Source: a bacterium (GTDB lineage: Bacteria > Bacillota > Clostridia > Oscillospirales > Oscillospiraceae). From it: 64,000 bases of DNA. The position numbers and the translations under genes were made by a program. This document shows positions 21,892 through 30,591 of this stretch, one piece after another. The stretch lies in NCBI GenBank assembly GCA_004560375.1, contig SFVC01000016.1, positions 9,131-73,130 of the forward strand, written 5' to 3'. Within the stretch, counting starts at the first letter, position 1. Every line of letters starts with the position of its first letter. The notes under the pieces are model-generated. The model was not told the origin of the DNA, searched no databases, and was given only the letters and a program-made list of their open reading frames with translations.

Positions 21892-22920
21892 ATGGCAAAG
21901 CGCCCGAAGCACAAGAAAAACAACGCCCCCAACCCTCCCAAGGGCCGGGGGCCCTTCAAACCCCTCTTCCTCACCGCCCTGGCGCTGGCGGTGGCGCTGG
22001 CCGGAGCCTGCGGCTGGCTGGCCCTCCAGCGGCAGGCAGAGCTGGGCCGGGAGGGGGAGTTGGGCCGTCAGCTGGCCGCCCTGGAGCAGGAGCTGGCGGA
22101 CAAGCAGAACGCCCTGGAGCTCCAGCGGCAGGAGCTGGAGCGCCGGCAGGCGGAGCTGGACGACGCGGAGGAGACCATCGGCCTGCTGTCCCAGTACACC
22201 CTCGTCAGCCCGGAGGGGGAGGCGCCGGAATACACCGCCCTGTACCCCGACTTCTACGCCCCGGCCTGGGAGGGGGGGCGGATCGACGGGGGCCGTGTGT
22301 GCTGCCTCACCTTTGACGACGGGCCCTCCCCCAATACCGACCGGATTTTAGAGGTGCTGGATCGGTACGGGGTGAAGGCCACCTTCTTCGTGGTGGGGGC
22401 GGGCAAGACCGCCGCCGACCACGAGCGGATGCGGCAGATCGCGGCGGCGGGCCACACCCTGGCCCTGCACAGTTGGAGCCACGACTACAAAAAGGTGTAC
22501 GCCTCGGTGGAGAGCTTTCTGGAGGACGCCTACCGGCTCTATCAGTACATCTATGAGGTCACCGGACAATACCCCCGCATCTTCCGCTTCCCCGGCGGGA
22601 GCATCAACGGCTACAACCGGGGGGTGTACCAGGAGATCATCGCGGAGATGACCCGCCGGGGCTTCGTCTACTTCGACTGGAACGCCTCCGCTCAGGACGC
22701 CACTCTCTACCCCCGGCCCGCCTCCGCCATCGCCGCCGACTGCCTGCGGGGGATTGGGCGGGATCTGGTGGTGGTGCTGGCCCACGACAGCGCCGCCCGG
22801 GGCACCACCGTGGACGCTCTGCCCGCCGTCATCGAGGGCTATCAAAACGCGGGCTATACCTTCGCCGCCCTCCACCCCGGGGTGACGCCGGTGCCCATGG
22901 GGTATCCCAAAATACATTGA
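21892..22920 (+). CDS. polysaccharide deacetylase with coiled-coil stalk
   Basis: This 342-residue protein is anchored outside the cell. Residues 20-45 are a transmembrane helix (LFLTALALAVALAGACGWLAL). A heptad-rich coiled coil follows (QLAALEQELADKQNALELQ, RQELERRQAELDDAEE), then the NodB domain with LTFDDGPSP (metal Asp) near 140 and the HSWSHD motif near 195. Family members remove acetyl groups from peptidoglycan or other glycans. A second deacetylase lies at 36407. Substrate is not evident. Confidence 0.92.
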   Translation: MAKRPKHKKNNAPNPPKGRGPFKPLFLTALALAVALAGACGWLALQRQAELGREGELGRQLAALEQELADKQNALELQRQELERRQAELDDAEETIGLLSQYTLVSPEGEAPEYTALYPDFYAPAWEGGRIDGGRVCCLTFDDGPSPNTDRILEVLDRYGVKATFFVVGAGKTAADHERMRQIAAAGHTLALHSWSHDYKKVYASVESFLEDAYRLYQYIYEVTGQYPRIFRFPGGSINGYNRGVYQEIIAEMTRRGFVYFDWNASAQDATLYPRPASAIAADCLRGIGRDLVVVLAHDSAARGTTVDALPAVIEGYQNAGYTFAALHPGVTPVPMGYPKIH

Positions 22921-22924
22921 GCCG

Positions 22925-22952
22925 CGCCCGCCTGCCGCAAGGCAGGCGGGCG
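22925..22952 (+). terminator. terminator after the deacetylase gene
   Basis: CGCCCGCCTGCC, GCAA, GGCAGGCGGGCG, followed by TTCCTT: a 12-bp stem with a tetraloop. Confidence 0.8.
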
Positions 22953-22975
22953 TTCCTTAACTTTCTGTGAACCCC

Positions 22976-23004
22976 TTGTGCGGGGCGCGGGTTCATGCTA
23001 TACT
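22976..23004 (+). promoter_or_regulatory. promoter of the FAD oxidoreductase gene
   Basis: TTGTGC (22976-22981) and TATACT (22999-23004) are 17 bases apart. Confidence 0.65.
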
Positions 23005-23052
23005 GTACACTGTATGATTTTGCGCCTAAACTGCCTGGAGAGGAGCCCTTCT

Positions 23053-24447
23053 ATGAACGCCAACTACGATGTGATGATCCTGGGCACCGGCGAGGCCGGC
23101 ATCTACGCCGCCTACGAGCTGGCGCTGAAATGCCCCTCCGCCCGGGTGCTGGTGGTGGATCAGGGCGCGGACATCTACCGCCGCCAGTGCCCCATCGTGG
23201 CCGGCAAGACCCGCTCCTGCGTCCAGTGCAAGGTGTGCGGCACCATGTGCGGCTTCGGGGGCGCGGGGGCCTTCTCCGACGGCAAGTTCAACTTCACCAC
23301 CGCCTTCGGCGGCTGGCTCACCGACTTCCTGGATCAGAAGGAGGTCATGGAGCTCATCGACTACGTGGACGCGCTGAACGTACGCCACGGCGCCACCACT
23401 CAGGTCTACTCCACCGCCACCCCCGAGGCAAAAGCCCTGGAGCGGGAGGCGCTGAAGTACGACCTGCACCTGCTCCAGGCCCGGTGCAAGCACCTGGGCA
23501 CGGAGAACAACCTGAACATCCTCACCAGCATCTACGAGGCCATCCGGGACAGGCACACCTTCAAGTTCGACACCGCCGTCACCGGCATTGAGGCCAAAGA
23601 CGGCGTCTACACCCTGGTGACCGAGTTAGGGGATCGCTTCACCGCCCCCTATCTCATCGCGGGCCCGGGCCGCTCCGGGGCGGAGTGGTTCGCCAACCAG
23701 TGCAAGGGGCTTGGGCTGGAGCTGCTGAACAACCAGGTGGACATCGGCGTCCGGGTGGAGCTGCCCGCCACCGTGTTTGAGCACATCACCGACGTGGTGT
23801 ACGAGTCCAAGCTGGTGTACCGCACCAAGCAGTACGGCGACCAGGTGCGTACCTTCTGCATGAACCCCTACGGCCACGTGGTGGCGGAGAACGTGGAGGG
23901 CATCAACACGGTGAACGGCCACTCCTACTCCGACCCCGCCCTGCGCTCGGAGAACACCAACTTCGCCCTGCTTGTCAGCAACCGCTTCACCTCCCCCTTC
24001 AACGAGCCCTACCGGTACGGCAAGCACATCGCCTCCCTGTCCAATATGCTGGCGGGGGGCGTGCTGGTGCAGCGGTTTGGCGACCTGGCGGCGGGCATCC
24101 GCACCAACGACCACCGGCTGGGCCACTCCTTCGTCCGGCCCACCCTCACCGCCGCGGTGCCGGGGGATCTGTCCCTGGCCCTGCCCAAGCGGCAGCTGGA
24201 CGACATCATCGAGATGATCTACGCCCTGGACAAACTGGCCCCGGGCACCGCCAACTACGACACCCTGCTCTACGGCGCGGAGGTGAAGTTCTACTCCGCC
24301 CGGATCCAGCTGTCCCACGAGCTGGAGACCGGCCTGCCCGGCTTCTTCGCCGTGGGGGACGGCGCCGGCGTGACGCGGGGGCTGGCCCAGGCGGGGGCGT
24401 CCGGCGTAAAGGCGGCGCGGGTGGTGGCCGCTCGGCTGAACCAATAA
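23053..24447 (+). CDS. FAD-dependent oxidoreductase (COG2509-like)
   Basis: This 464-residue flavoprotein starts YDVMILGTGEAGIYAAYEL with the FAD Rossmann motif at 7-12 (GTGEAG). A Cys cluster, CVQCKVCGTMCGFGGAGAFSDGK, near 57-75 resembles the FeS or structural motif of COG2509 dehydrogenases. The C-terminus has the second FAD signature FFAVGDGAGVTRGLAQAG. Its substrate is unknown. ATG 23053 is preferred to an earlier in-frame GTG because GAGAGGAG precedes it. It stands alone with its own promoter. Confidence 0.87.
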   Translation: MNANYDVMILGTGEAGIYAAYELALKCPSARVLVVDQGADIYRRQCPIVAGKTRSCVQCKVCGTMCGFGGAGAFSDGKFNFTTAFGGWLTDFLDQKEVMELIDYVDALNVRHGATTQVYSTATPEAKALEREALKYDLHLLQARCKHLGTENNLNILTSIYEAIRDRHTFKFDTAVTGIEAKDGVYTLVTELGDRFTAPYLIAGPGRSGAEWFANQCKGLGLELLNNQVDIGVRVELPATVFEHITDVVYESKLVYRTKQYGDQVRTFCMNPYGHVVAENVEGINTVNGHSYSDPALRSENTNFALLVSNRFTSPFNEPYRYGKHIASLSNMLAGGVLVQRFGDLAAGIRTNDHRLGHSFVRPTLTAAVPGDLSLALPKRQLDDIIEMIYALDKLAPGTANYDTLLYGAEVKFYSARIQLSHELETGLPGFFAVGDGAGVTRGLAQAGASGVKAARVVAARLNQ

Positions 24448-24565
24448 GGCCGCCGAAGGCAGCCCGGCGCAGCAAGCCCTCCGTCATGGTTTGTTCCCTT
24501 TTTTGTTACAAAAAAGTTACAAATTTCGACGGCGTTCCCCAGGGCCCGGCGGCCCAATCCCCTGC

Positions 24566-24605
24566 CGTTCCACAGTTTTCAACAACTTCCACACAGTTTT
24601 CCACA
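24566..24605 (+). promoter_or_regulatory. cluster of DnaA-box-like 9-mers
   Basis: Four tandem sites: CGTTCCACA (24566), TTTTCAACA (24576), ACTTCCACA (24585) and TTTTCCACA (24597). The last fits TTWTNCACA exactly; the others are weaker. They lie in the 249-base gap upstream of miaB, with an AT-rich stretch just before (24500-24530). dnaA is not in the window. Confidence 0.45.
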
Positions 24606-24696
24606 GGCCCTACCTTGCCGAAACCGGTGACATAACGTCTGTCAAGCAAAACCTTTCCGGCTTATCTCACAAACTTTTTCCAGGGAGGATCCGCCC

Positions 24697-26115
24697 TTGA
24701 ACCGAACCACACCTGTCATTCCCGCCGAGGACATCGCCAAACAAAAGGAATACTGCGCCCAGCTGCGCGCCCTGAACGCCCAGCGCCCCGCGCCCCCCAG
24801 GGCCTGGGTGGATACCTACGGCTGCCAGCAGAACGAGGCCGACTCCGAGCTGCTCCGGGGGATGCTGGCCGAGATGGGCTATGAGATCGCGGACGCCGAG
24901 GCGGGCGCGGACGTCATCGTCATCAACACCTGCGCCATCCGGGAGCACGCGGAGCAGCGGGTGTTCGGCAACGTGGGCGCCCTTGTCCACGGCAAGCGCC
25001 GCAACCCCAACCAGATCATCTGCCTGTGCGGCTGCATGGCCCAGGAGGCCCATGTGACCCAGCGGCTGCGCCAGTCCTACCGCCATGTGGATCTGGTCTT
25101 TGGCCCCCAGCAGCTGTGGCGGTTCCCGGAGTTCCTGCGCCGGGTGTTCCTGCGCCGGGGCCGGGTGTTCGAGACACAGCCCGACGACGGGGCCATCGCC
25201 GAGGGCCTGCCCGTCCGCCGCTCGGGGACGCTGAAGGCCTGGGTGTCCATCATGTACGGCTGCAACAACTTCTGCTCCTACTGCATCGTGCCCTACACCC
25301 GGGGCCGGGAGCGCAGCCGGGAGCCGGGGATCATCCTGGACGAGATCCGGGAGCTGGCGGAGCAGGGCTACAAGGAGATCACCCTGCTGGGCCAGAACGT
25401 CAACTCCTACGGCAGGGATCTGGAGGGGGACTGGGACTTCCCCCGGCTGCTGGAGGCGGCGGCGGAGCTGCCCGGGGACTTCCTCCTGCGCTTCATGACC
25501 TCCCACCCCAAGGACGCCACCGAGAAGCTGTTCGACGTGATGGCCAGGTGCGGCAAGGTGGCCCCGGTGATCCACCTGCCCTTCCAGTCGGGGTGCAGCC
25601 GGGTGCTGGCGGCCATGAACCGGCGGTACACCCGGGAGCAGTATTTAAATAAAGTAAAGGCCCTGCGGGAGCGCATCCCGGACGTGGTGCTCACCTCCGA
25701 TGTGATCGTGGGCTTCCCCGGGGAGACCACCGCCGAGTTTGAGGAGACCCTGTCCCTCATTGAGGAGGTTCGCTTCGACGCGCTGTTCACCTTCATCTAC
25801 TCCCCCCGGAAGGGCACCCCGGCGGCGGAGCTGCCCGACCCCATGCCAAAGTCGGAGAAGTCCGCCAACTTCGACCGGCTGGTGGAGGCCCAGAACCGCA
25901 TCTCCCTGGAAAAACACCAGGCGTACATCGGCACGGTGCAGCGCTGCCTCATCGACGGCGCCGGGGACGACCCCCGGCACAGCCTCACCGCCCGCACCGC
26001 CGGGGGGAGGCTGGTGCACCTGGACGGGGACGGGGCCCTCATCGGCCAATACGCCGATATCCGGATCACGGACTGCTCCACCTGGGCTTTATTTGGAGAA
26101 CTGCTATGCCCATGA
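24697..26115 (+). CDS. miaB: tRNA-2-methylthio-N6-dimethylallyladenosine synthase
   Basis: This 472-residue radical SAM enzyme methylthiolates i6A37 in tRNA. Its N-terminal UPF0004 domain has the Cys ligands in YGCQQNEADSE, NTCAIRE and CGCMAQE. The radical SAM cluster CNNFCSYC is at 189-196, followed by PYTRGRERSR. The TRAM domain closes the protein. The start is TTG at 24697 behind AGGGAGGA. Its stop lies within mreD (10-base overlap). Confidence 0.94.
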   Translation: MNRTTPVIPAEDIAKQKEYCAQLRALNAQRPAPPRAWVDTYGCQQNEADSELLRGMLAEMGYEIADAEAGADVIVINTCAIREHAEQRVFGNVGALVHGKRRNPNQIICLCGCMAQEAHVTQRLRQSYRHVDLVFGPQQLWRFPEFLRRVFLRRGRVFETQPDDGAIAEGLPVRRSGTLKAWVSIMYGCNNFCSYCIVPYTRGRERSREPGIILDEIRELAEQGYKEITLLGQNVNSYGRDLEGDWDFPRLLEAAAELPGDFLLRFMTSHPKDATEKLFDVMARCGKVAPVIHLPFQSGCSRVLAAMNRRYTREQYLNKVKALRERIPDVVLTSDVIVGFPGETTAEFEETLSLIEEVRFDALFTFIYSPRKGTPAAELPDPMPKSEKSANFDRLVEAQNRISLEKHQAYIGTVQRCLIDGAGDDPRHSLTARTAGGRLVHLDGDGALIGQYADIRITDCSTWALFGELLCP

Positions 26116-26615
26116 CAAGACATGACATCATCTTAAAATGGATCGCCTACCTCGCCGCCCTGGCCGTGACGGCGGTGGTGAATTATTATGTCGTCGCCCC
26201 CCTGCCCATCCCCCTGCCCCTGCTGCTGCCCGTGCTGGCCGTGGCCGGGGGGACGCTGGAGGGCGCCCCCTTCGGGGCCATTTACGGCATGGCCTGCGGG
26301 GCGGTGCTGTCCGGGCTGGGCCATCTGGGGGCGGGCTGTGTGGCCGCGCTGGCCCTGTTCGGCTGGGCGGCGGGGCTGTGCGCCCAGTACCTGCTCCGGC
26401 GGGACGTGTGGGGCTGCCTGATCTGCTCCGTCGGCGTCCTGCTTGTCTGGGAGGGCTGGGCGGTGGGCAGCCGCCTGCTGGCCCGGACGGCCCCGGTGGA
26501 AACCCTGCTGCGGGTGGCAGGGCCGGAGCTGCTGTGCTCCCTGGCCTTCATCCTGCCGATCTACTGGCTGGGCCGGTTCTGCTGCATCCATTACGGGAGG
26601 ATTTACCATGAATAA
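26106..26615 (+). CDS. mreD: rod shape-determining protein MreD-like
   Basis: This 169-residue membrane protein has five hydrophobic segments, such as LPLLLPVLAVAGGTLEGAPFGAIYG, and no catalytic motif. Identity rests on its size, topology and position directly before a class B PBP (8-base overlap), the mreD-mrdA arrangement. No MreB or MreC is near. A different small membrane protein cannot be excluded. Confidence 0.7.
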   Translation: MPMTRHDIILKWIAYLAALAVTAVVNYYVVAPLPIPLPLLLPVLAVAGGTLEGAPFGAIYGMACGAVLSGLGHLGAGCVAALALFGWAAGLCAQYLLRRDVWGCLICSVGVLLVWEGWAVGSRLLARTAPVETLLRVAGPELLCSLAFILPIYWLGRFCCIHYGRIYHE

Positions 26616-28818
26616 CCCCTTTGACCACACCCACATCCAGGAGGAGAAGGCGGAGCGGGAGGCCCGCCGCCTGAAGCTGCGCTCCAACCTGCTGATCTTC
26701 CTGTTCTGCGGGGTGCTGGCGGGCTTTTTCCTGGTGCTGTACCAGCTCCAGATCGTGCGGGGGGCGGACTACCGCTCCAGCACCAACGTCCACATCTCCG
26801 ACACGGAGCAGGTGGACAGCATCCGGGGGGAGATCCTGGATCGGTACGGCCGGGTGCTGGTGACCAACGAGTTGAGCTACAACGTGGAGCTGGACTGGGA
26901 CGCCATGCCCGCGGATCAGCGGCTGGACATCCTCTCCGCCCTGCTGAAGGTCTGCCGGGAGGAGGGCGTGGAGTGGGCCGACTCCCTGCCCATCTCCAAA
27001 ACCGCCCCCTGGCGGTACACCACCGCCGACCCCCTCTCCTACCAGACGTCGAATGAGGACGGCGAGGTGGAGACCGTCGCCACCTCTCTGGGCCGGCTGG
27101 CCCAAAAGGACGGGGGCTGCGGCTGGGTAAAGGACGCCGCCCTGGCCCGCCCGGAGGCGGGGGAGCTGCTGGCCAAGATGTGCGTCACCTTCGGCTTGCT
27201 GGAGGAGGACAAGGCCACCCTGTCCCGGGAGTACCGGGGGCTGACGGGGGCTTTGGGCGCGGCGGGCCAGTCCTTCGGCCTGACGGAGGACGGCGGCGGC
27301 ATCACCCGGGAAATGCGGGAGCTGGCCGGGGTGATGTACGAGATCTACCTGCGGCGGTACGAGGTGAGCAACCTCACCTACGTGTTCGCCCAGGGGGTGG
27401 ACATCACCTTCATCGCCAAGGTAAAGGAGGCGGGGCTGGCCGGGGTGCGGATTGTCACCGCCTCCGCCCGGAAGTACGGCACCTCCAGCGCCGCCCACGT
27501 GCTGGGCTACACCGGACAGATCAGCCGGAACGATTGGCCCAAGTACAAGGAGCTGGGCTACCCCATGAACGCCGTGGTGGGCCAGGATGGGGTGGAGCTG
27601 GCCTTTGAGGAGCGCTTACACGGCTCCAGCGGCCAGCGGCTCATAGAGAAGGACAACGACGGCAACATCATCAGCCAGCAGTGGAAAACCGAGCCCGCCC
27701 CGGGGGAGAACGTGGTGCTCACCCTGGACATCGCCCTCCAGGCCACGGTGGAGGACATTCTGGCCGAGTACGCCTCCCGGCAGGAGGAGCCCCAGGGCAT
27801 GGCCGCCGCCGTGGTGGACATGACCGGCGGGGTGCTGGCCCTGGCCTCCTACCCCACCTACGACCTGGCCACCTTCCGGGAGAACTTCAACACCCTGCGG
27901 GACGACCCCGCCAGGCCGTTGACCAACCGGGCCACCATGGGCCGGTACGCCCCCGGCTCCACCTTCAAAATGCTCACCTCCATCGCCGCGCTGGACACCG
28001 GCACCATCACCACGAGGGAGACGGTGCAGTGCAGCGGCAGATACACCTTTTACTCCGACCCCCGCTCCCAGCCCTACTGCTGGCTCCACTCCGGCCACGG
28101 GGCGGACAATGTGACCCGCGCCCTCACCGATTCCTGCGACGTGTTCTATTACGATGTGGGCCGGCGCACCACCATCGCCAAGATTGACGAGTACGCCAAA
28201 CAGTTCGGCCTGGGGGAGTACACCGGCATTGAGATCCCCGAGATCAAGGGCCATGTGGCCGGGCCGGAGACCTCCGCCCAGTACGACCAGCAGTGGTACG
28301 ACGGCGACACCATGTACGCCGCCATCGGCCAGGGGAACAACATCTTCTCCCCCCTCCAGCTTGCCAACTACGTGGCCACCCTGGTAAACGGCGGGAACCA
28401 CTACCAGTGCCACCTGCTGAAGGAGTACAAGTCCAACGACTACAGCGCGGTTACCGAGATCTATGATCCGGTGCTGATGAATTCCATCGACATCCAGCCC
28501 GAGCACCTGGAGGCCGTCAAGCGGGGAATGTACGACCTGTCCAAGACCGCCTCCATGGCCCGGTGGTTCTCCTCCCTGCCGGTGGAGGTGGGCTGCAAGA
28601 CGGGCACGGCGGAGACCTCCTCCAGGGCCGAGTCCACCAACGCCCTGTTCGTGTGCTTCGCCCCCTATGACGACCCCCAGGTGGCCCTGTGCCTGGTGGC
28701 GGAGGGCATCGACGCCGGCGGCAACCTGTCGGAGCTGGCGGCGGGCATCCTGGCCCAGTACTTCTCCACGGGCTCCTCCCTGGACACCGTCACCGGGGAG
28801 AACGCCCTGCTGCGGTAA
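26608..28818 (+). CDS. mrdA: penicillin-binding protein 2 (class B transpeptidase)
   Basis: This 736-residue protein cross-links peptidoglycan in cell elongation. A transmembrane helix is at about 26-48 (LLIFLFCGVLAGFFLVLYQLQ). The PBP dimer domain follows (GEILDRYGRVLVTNELSYNVELDW), then the transpeptidase with SxxK at S451 (APGSTFKM), a SxN-type motif as SCDVFYYDVG, and KTG at K664 (CKTGTAE). An insert of roughly 110 residues in the dimer domain is longer than in E. coli PBP2. ATG 26608 follows GGGAGG inside mreD. The transcription unit ends at the terminator at 28844. Confidence 0.92.
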   Translation: MNNPFDHTHIQEEKAEREARRLKLRSNLLIFLFCGVLAGFFLVLYQLQIVRGADYRSSTNVHISDTEQVDSIRGEILDRYGRVLVTNELSYNVELDWDAMPADQRLDILSALLKVCREEGVEWADSLPISKTAPWRYTTADPLSYQTSNEDGEVETVATSLGRLAQKDGGCGWVKDAALARPEAGELLAKMCVTFGLLEEDKATLSREYRGLTGALGAAGQSFGLTEDGGGITREMRELAGVMYEIYLRRYEVSNLTYVFAQGVDITFIAKVKEAGLAGVRIVTASARKYGTSSAAHVLGYTGQISRNDWPKYKELGYPMNAVVGQDGVELAFEERLHGSSGQRLIEKDNDGNIISQQWKTEPAPGENVVLTLDIALQATVEDILAEYASRQEEPQGMAAAVVDMTGGVLALASYPTYDLATFRENFNTLRDDPARPLTNRATMGRYAPGSTFKMLTSIAALDTGTITTRETVQCSGRYTFYSDPRSQPYCWLHSGHGADNVTRALTDSCDVFYYDVGRRTTIAKIDEYAKQFGLGEYTGIEIPEIKGHVAGPETSAQYDQQWYDGDTMYAAIGQGNNIFSPLQLANYVATLVNGGNHYQCHLLKEYKSNDYSAVTEIYDPVLMNSIDIQPEHLEAVKRGMYDLSKTASMARWFSSLPVEVGCKTGTAETSSRAESTNALFVCFAPYDDPQVALCLVAEGIDAGGNLSELAAGILAQYFSTGSSLDTVTGENALLR

Positions 28819-28843
28819 TACTGTTTCTTGATAAAGCGCAAAG

Positions 28844-28880
28844 AACCCCCGGCCCCTGTTTCAGACAGAGGCCGGGGGTT
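28844..28880. terminator. bidirectional terminator
   Basis: AACCCCCGGCC and GGCCGGGGGTT flank a loop; TTGTTTT follows on + and TTCTTT on the minus strand. It separates the convergent PBP2 and permease genes. Confidence 0.85.
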
Positions 28881-28898
28881 TTGTTTTCCGCCGCCTGT

Positions 28899-29996
28899 TC
28901 AATCCAATTTGAGGTCGCCCTCCTTGATCCAGCCGATCTTCCGGAACCAGATCCCGAAGGCCCAGCACAGCACCGCCGGCAGCACAAAGGAGATCAGGAT
29001 CAGCCCCGCCCACTCAAAAGCGCCGGGGGTGATGGCCGCCGCCCCGTTGGCCAGGGCCTGCTCGCTGGGGGCGATCCAGCCCGTCCACACGCCGATCTGC
29101 CCCACCAGCCCGCAGGTGCCCATGCCGGCGGACACCGGGGGGCCGTTCATCTCCAGCTTGAACACGCAGGTGGCCAGCGGCCCGGTGATGGCCGACGTGA
29201 GGATGGCGGGCAGCCAGATCCGGGGGTTCTTCACGATGTTGCCCATCTGGAGCATGGAGGTGCCGATGCCCTGGCTCACCAGCCCGCCCCAGCGGTTCTC
29301 CTTAAAGGACAGCACGGCGAAGCCCACCATGTTGGCGCAGCAGCCCGCCACCGCCGCGCCTCCCGCCAGCCCCGTCAGGGAGAACGCCGCGCAGATGGCG
29401 GCGGAGGAGATGGGCAGGGTCAGCGCCACGCCGATGACCACGCTGACCAGGACGCCCATGAGCAGGGGCTGCTCGTCGGTGGCCAGCCGGGTGACGGCCC
29501 CGATGGCGGTGGCGGCGGTGCCGATGGCCGGGGCCAGCAGGGCAGACAGGCCCACCCCCGCTAAAATCGTCACCAGGGGGGTGACCAGGATATCCACCTT
29601 CGTCTCCTTGGAAACGGCCTTGCCGCACTCGGCGGCGAGTATGGCGATGAACAGCACCGCCAGCGGGCCCCCGGCCCCCTTGCCGCCGTCCAGTGTGGTG
29701 CTGCCCAGGGCGTTGGCGGCGTAGCCCACCGTGGCCAGGGAGAACAGCACCATGGGGGGCGCCTTCAGCGCCCAGCCGATGGCCACGGCCATGGCCGCGC
29801 CGCTCATGGCGGAGGCGTAGCCCCCCACGTCGATCAGGAACTGCACCCCGATCTGCTCGCCCAGGGTTTTCACGATGGTGCCGATGAGCAGGGAGCAGAA
29901 CAGGCCCTGGGCCATGGCCCCCAGGGCGTCGATGCCGTACCGCTTGGCGGATATGACGATATCCTTGCGCTTCAGGAACGCCTTGATCTTTTCCAT
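28899..29996 (-). CDS. PTS-type sugar permease, IIC-like (PTS_EIIC_2 family)
   Basis: This 365-residue membrane protein has about ten hydrophobic segments, including GIDALGAMAQGLFCSLLIGTI and LPISSAAICAAFSLTGLAGGAA. The pattern fits the PTS_EIIC_2 group, in which many members have no EIIA or EIIB nearby; none is seen here, so phosphorylating transport is not established. ATG 29996 is preceded by AGGGAT. Its promoter carries a perfect 40-bp dyad. Confidence 0.75.
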   Translation of the reverse strand: MEKIKAFLKRKDIVISAKRYGIDALGAMAQGLFCSLLIGTIVKTLGEQIGVQFLIDVGGYASAMSGAAMAVAIGWALKAPPMVLFSLATVGYAANALGSTTLDGGKGAGGPLAVLFIAILAAECGKAVSKETKVDILVTPLVTILAGVGLSALLAPAIGTAATAIGAVTRLATDEQPLLMGVLVSVVIGVALTLPISSAAICAAFSLTGLAGGAAVAGCCANMVGFAVLSFKENRWGGLVSQGIGTSMLQMGNIVKNPRIWLPAILTSAITGPLATCVFKLEMNGPPVSAGMGTCGLVGQIGVWTGWIAPSEQALANGAAAITPGAFEWAGLILISFVLPAVLCWAFGIWFRKIGWIKEGDLKLD

Positions 29997-30024
29997 ATGT
30001 ATCCCTCACATCTGCCGAAAAGCA

Positions 30025-30064
30025 AATAGTCCGCACAGGTGTCAAGACACCTGTGCGGACTATT
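30025..30064. promoter_or_regulatory. perfect 40-bp dyad at the permease promoter
   Basis: A 19-base arm (AATAGTCCGCACAGGTGTC), AA, then its exact complement. It begins within the -10 box (30067-30062) and covers the likely start site, so it can be an operator. On the minus strand it is followed by TTTGCTTTT, so a terminator or attenuator hairpin is an alternative. Confidence 0.65.
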
Positions 30065-30089
30065 ATACAGGCTGGGGTGGAAATGTCAA
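30062..30089 (-). promoter_or_regulatory. promoter of the permease gene
   Basis: On the minus strand TTGACA (30089-30084) and TATAAT (30067-30062), with a 16-base spacer. Confidence 0.7.
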
Positions 30090-30118
30090 CCGTCTTTTTG
30101 CCCAAAATCCGGGGGCCG

Positions 30119-30466
30119 TCACCCGCCCAGCAGCTCGTCCACCGTCACCTGGTACATCCGGGCCAAGGCCATCAGGTTGGCGGTGCTGGGCTCCGAGGTG
30201 CCGTTCTCCCACTTGGACACCGCCTGCCGGCTCACCCCCAGCGTCTCCGCCACGTACTCCTGGGTGTAGCTGGCGGCGGCGCGGCGGGCCTTGAGGGCCT
30301 CGCCCAGATTCCGGCTCTGCTCCGGCGGGCTTCGCCGGTCATCGGAGCGCAGGTACTTCAGCAGGGCGCGGATCAGCAGGACAATCACCACCGCCGGAAG
30401 CACCAGCCCGAGGGTGATGGCCAGGATGATGGGCAGGATCATAAACAGGCTTCTCATGGTACTCAT
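30119..30466 (-). CDS. membrane-anchored Cro/CI-type HTH protein
   Basis: This 115-residue protein combines an N-terminal transmembrane helix (LFMILPIILAITLGLVLPAV, residues about 7-30) with a C-terminal HTH: LGEALKARRAAASYTQEYVAETLGV, SRQAVSKWENGTSEPSTANL and VTVDELLGG. A basic linker (KYLRSDDRRSP) joins them. The order TM then HTH is unusual for a repressor and would hold it at the membrane. It lies upstream of the permease gene on the same strand but has separate regulation. A second ATG at 30457 is possible. Confidence 0.75.
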   Translation of the reverse strand: MSTMRSLFMILPIILAITLGLVLPAVVIVLLIRALLKYLRSDDRRSPPEQSRNLGEALKARRAAASYTQEYVAETLGVSRQAVSKWENGTSEPSTANLMALARMYQVTVDELLGG

Positions 30467-30507
30467 GGCATTACCTCCTTTGATGGCCTCATTTTACGAA
30501 AAAACCC

Positions 30508-30548
30508 CGGTTGCGTCCACCAAATATCGGGCAACTATCGGTTGCGTC
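30508..30548. promoter_or_regulatory. direct repeats upstream of the membrane HTH gene
   Basis: CGGTTGCGTC occurs at 30508-30517 and 30539-30548, 31 bp apart (about three helical turns), in the 125-base gap before the membrane-anchored HTH gene. They are possible operator sites. Confidence 0.4.
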
Positions 30549-30591
30549 GCCGGAATGAGCGCCTAAAGGGCGGCTTTGCGGGGGCCCCGGT

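Noticed and set aside
24448..24696. Full replication origin (oriC)
   Set aside because: Only DnaA-box-like 9-mers are present; dnaA, dnaN, rpmH and gyr genes, and a long AT-rich unwinding region, are not seen.
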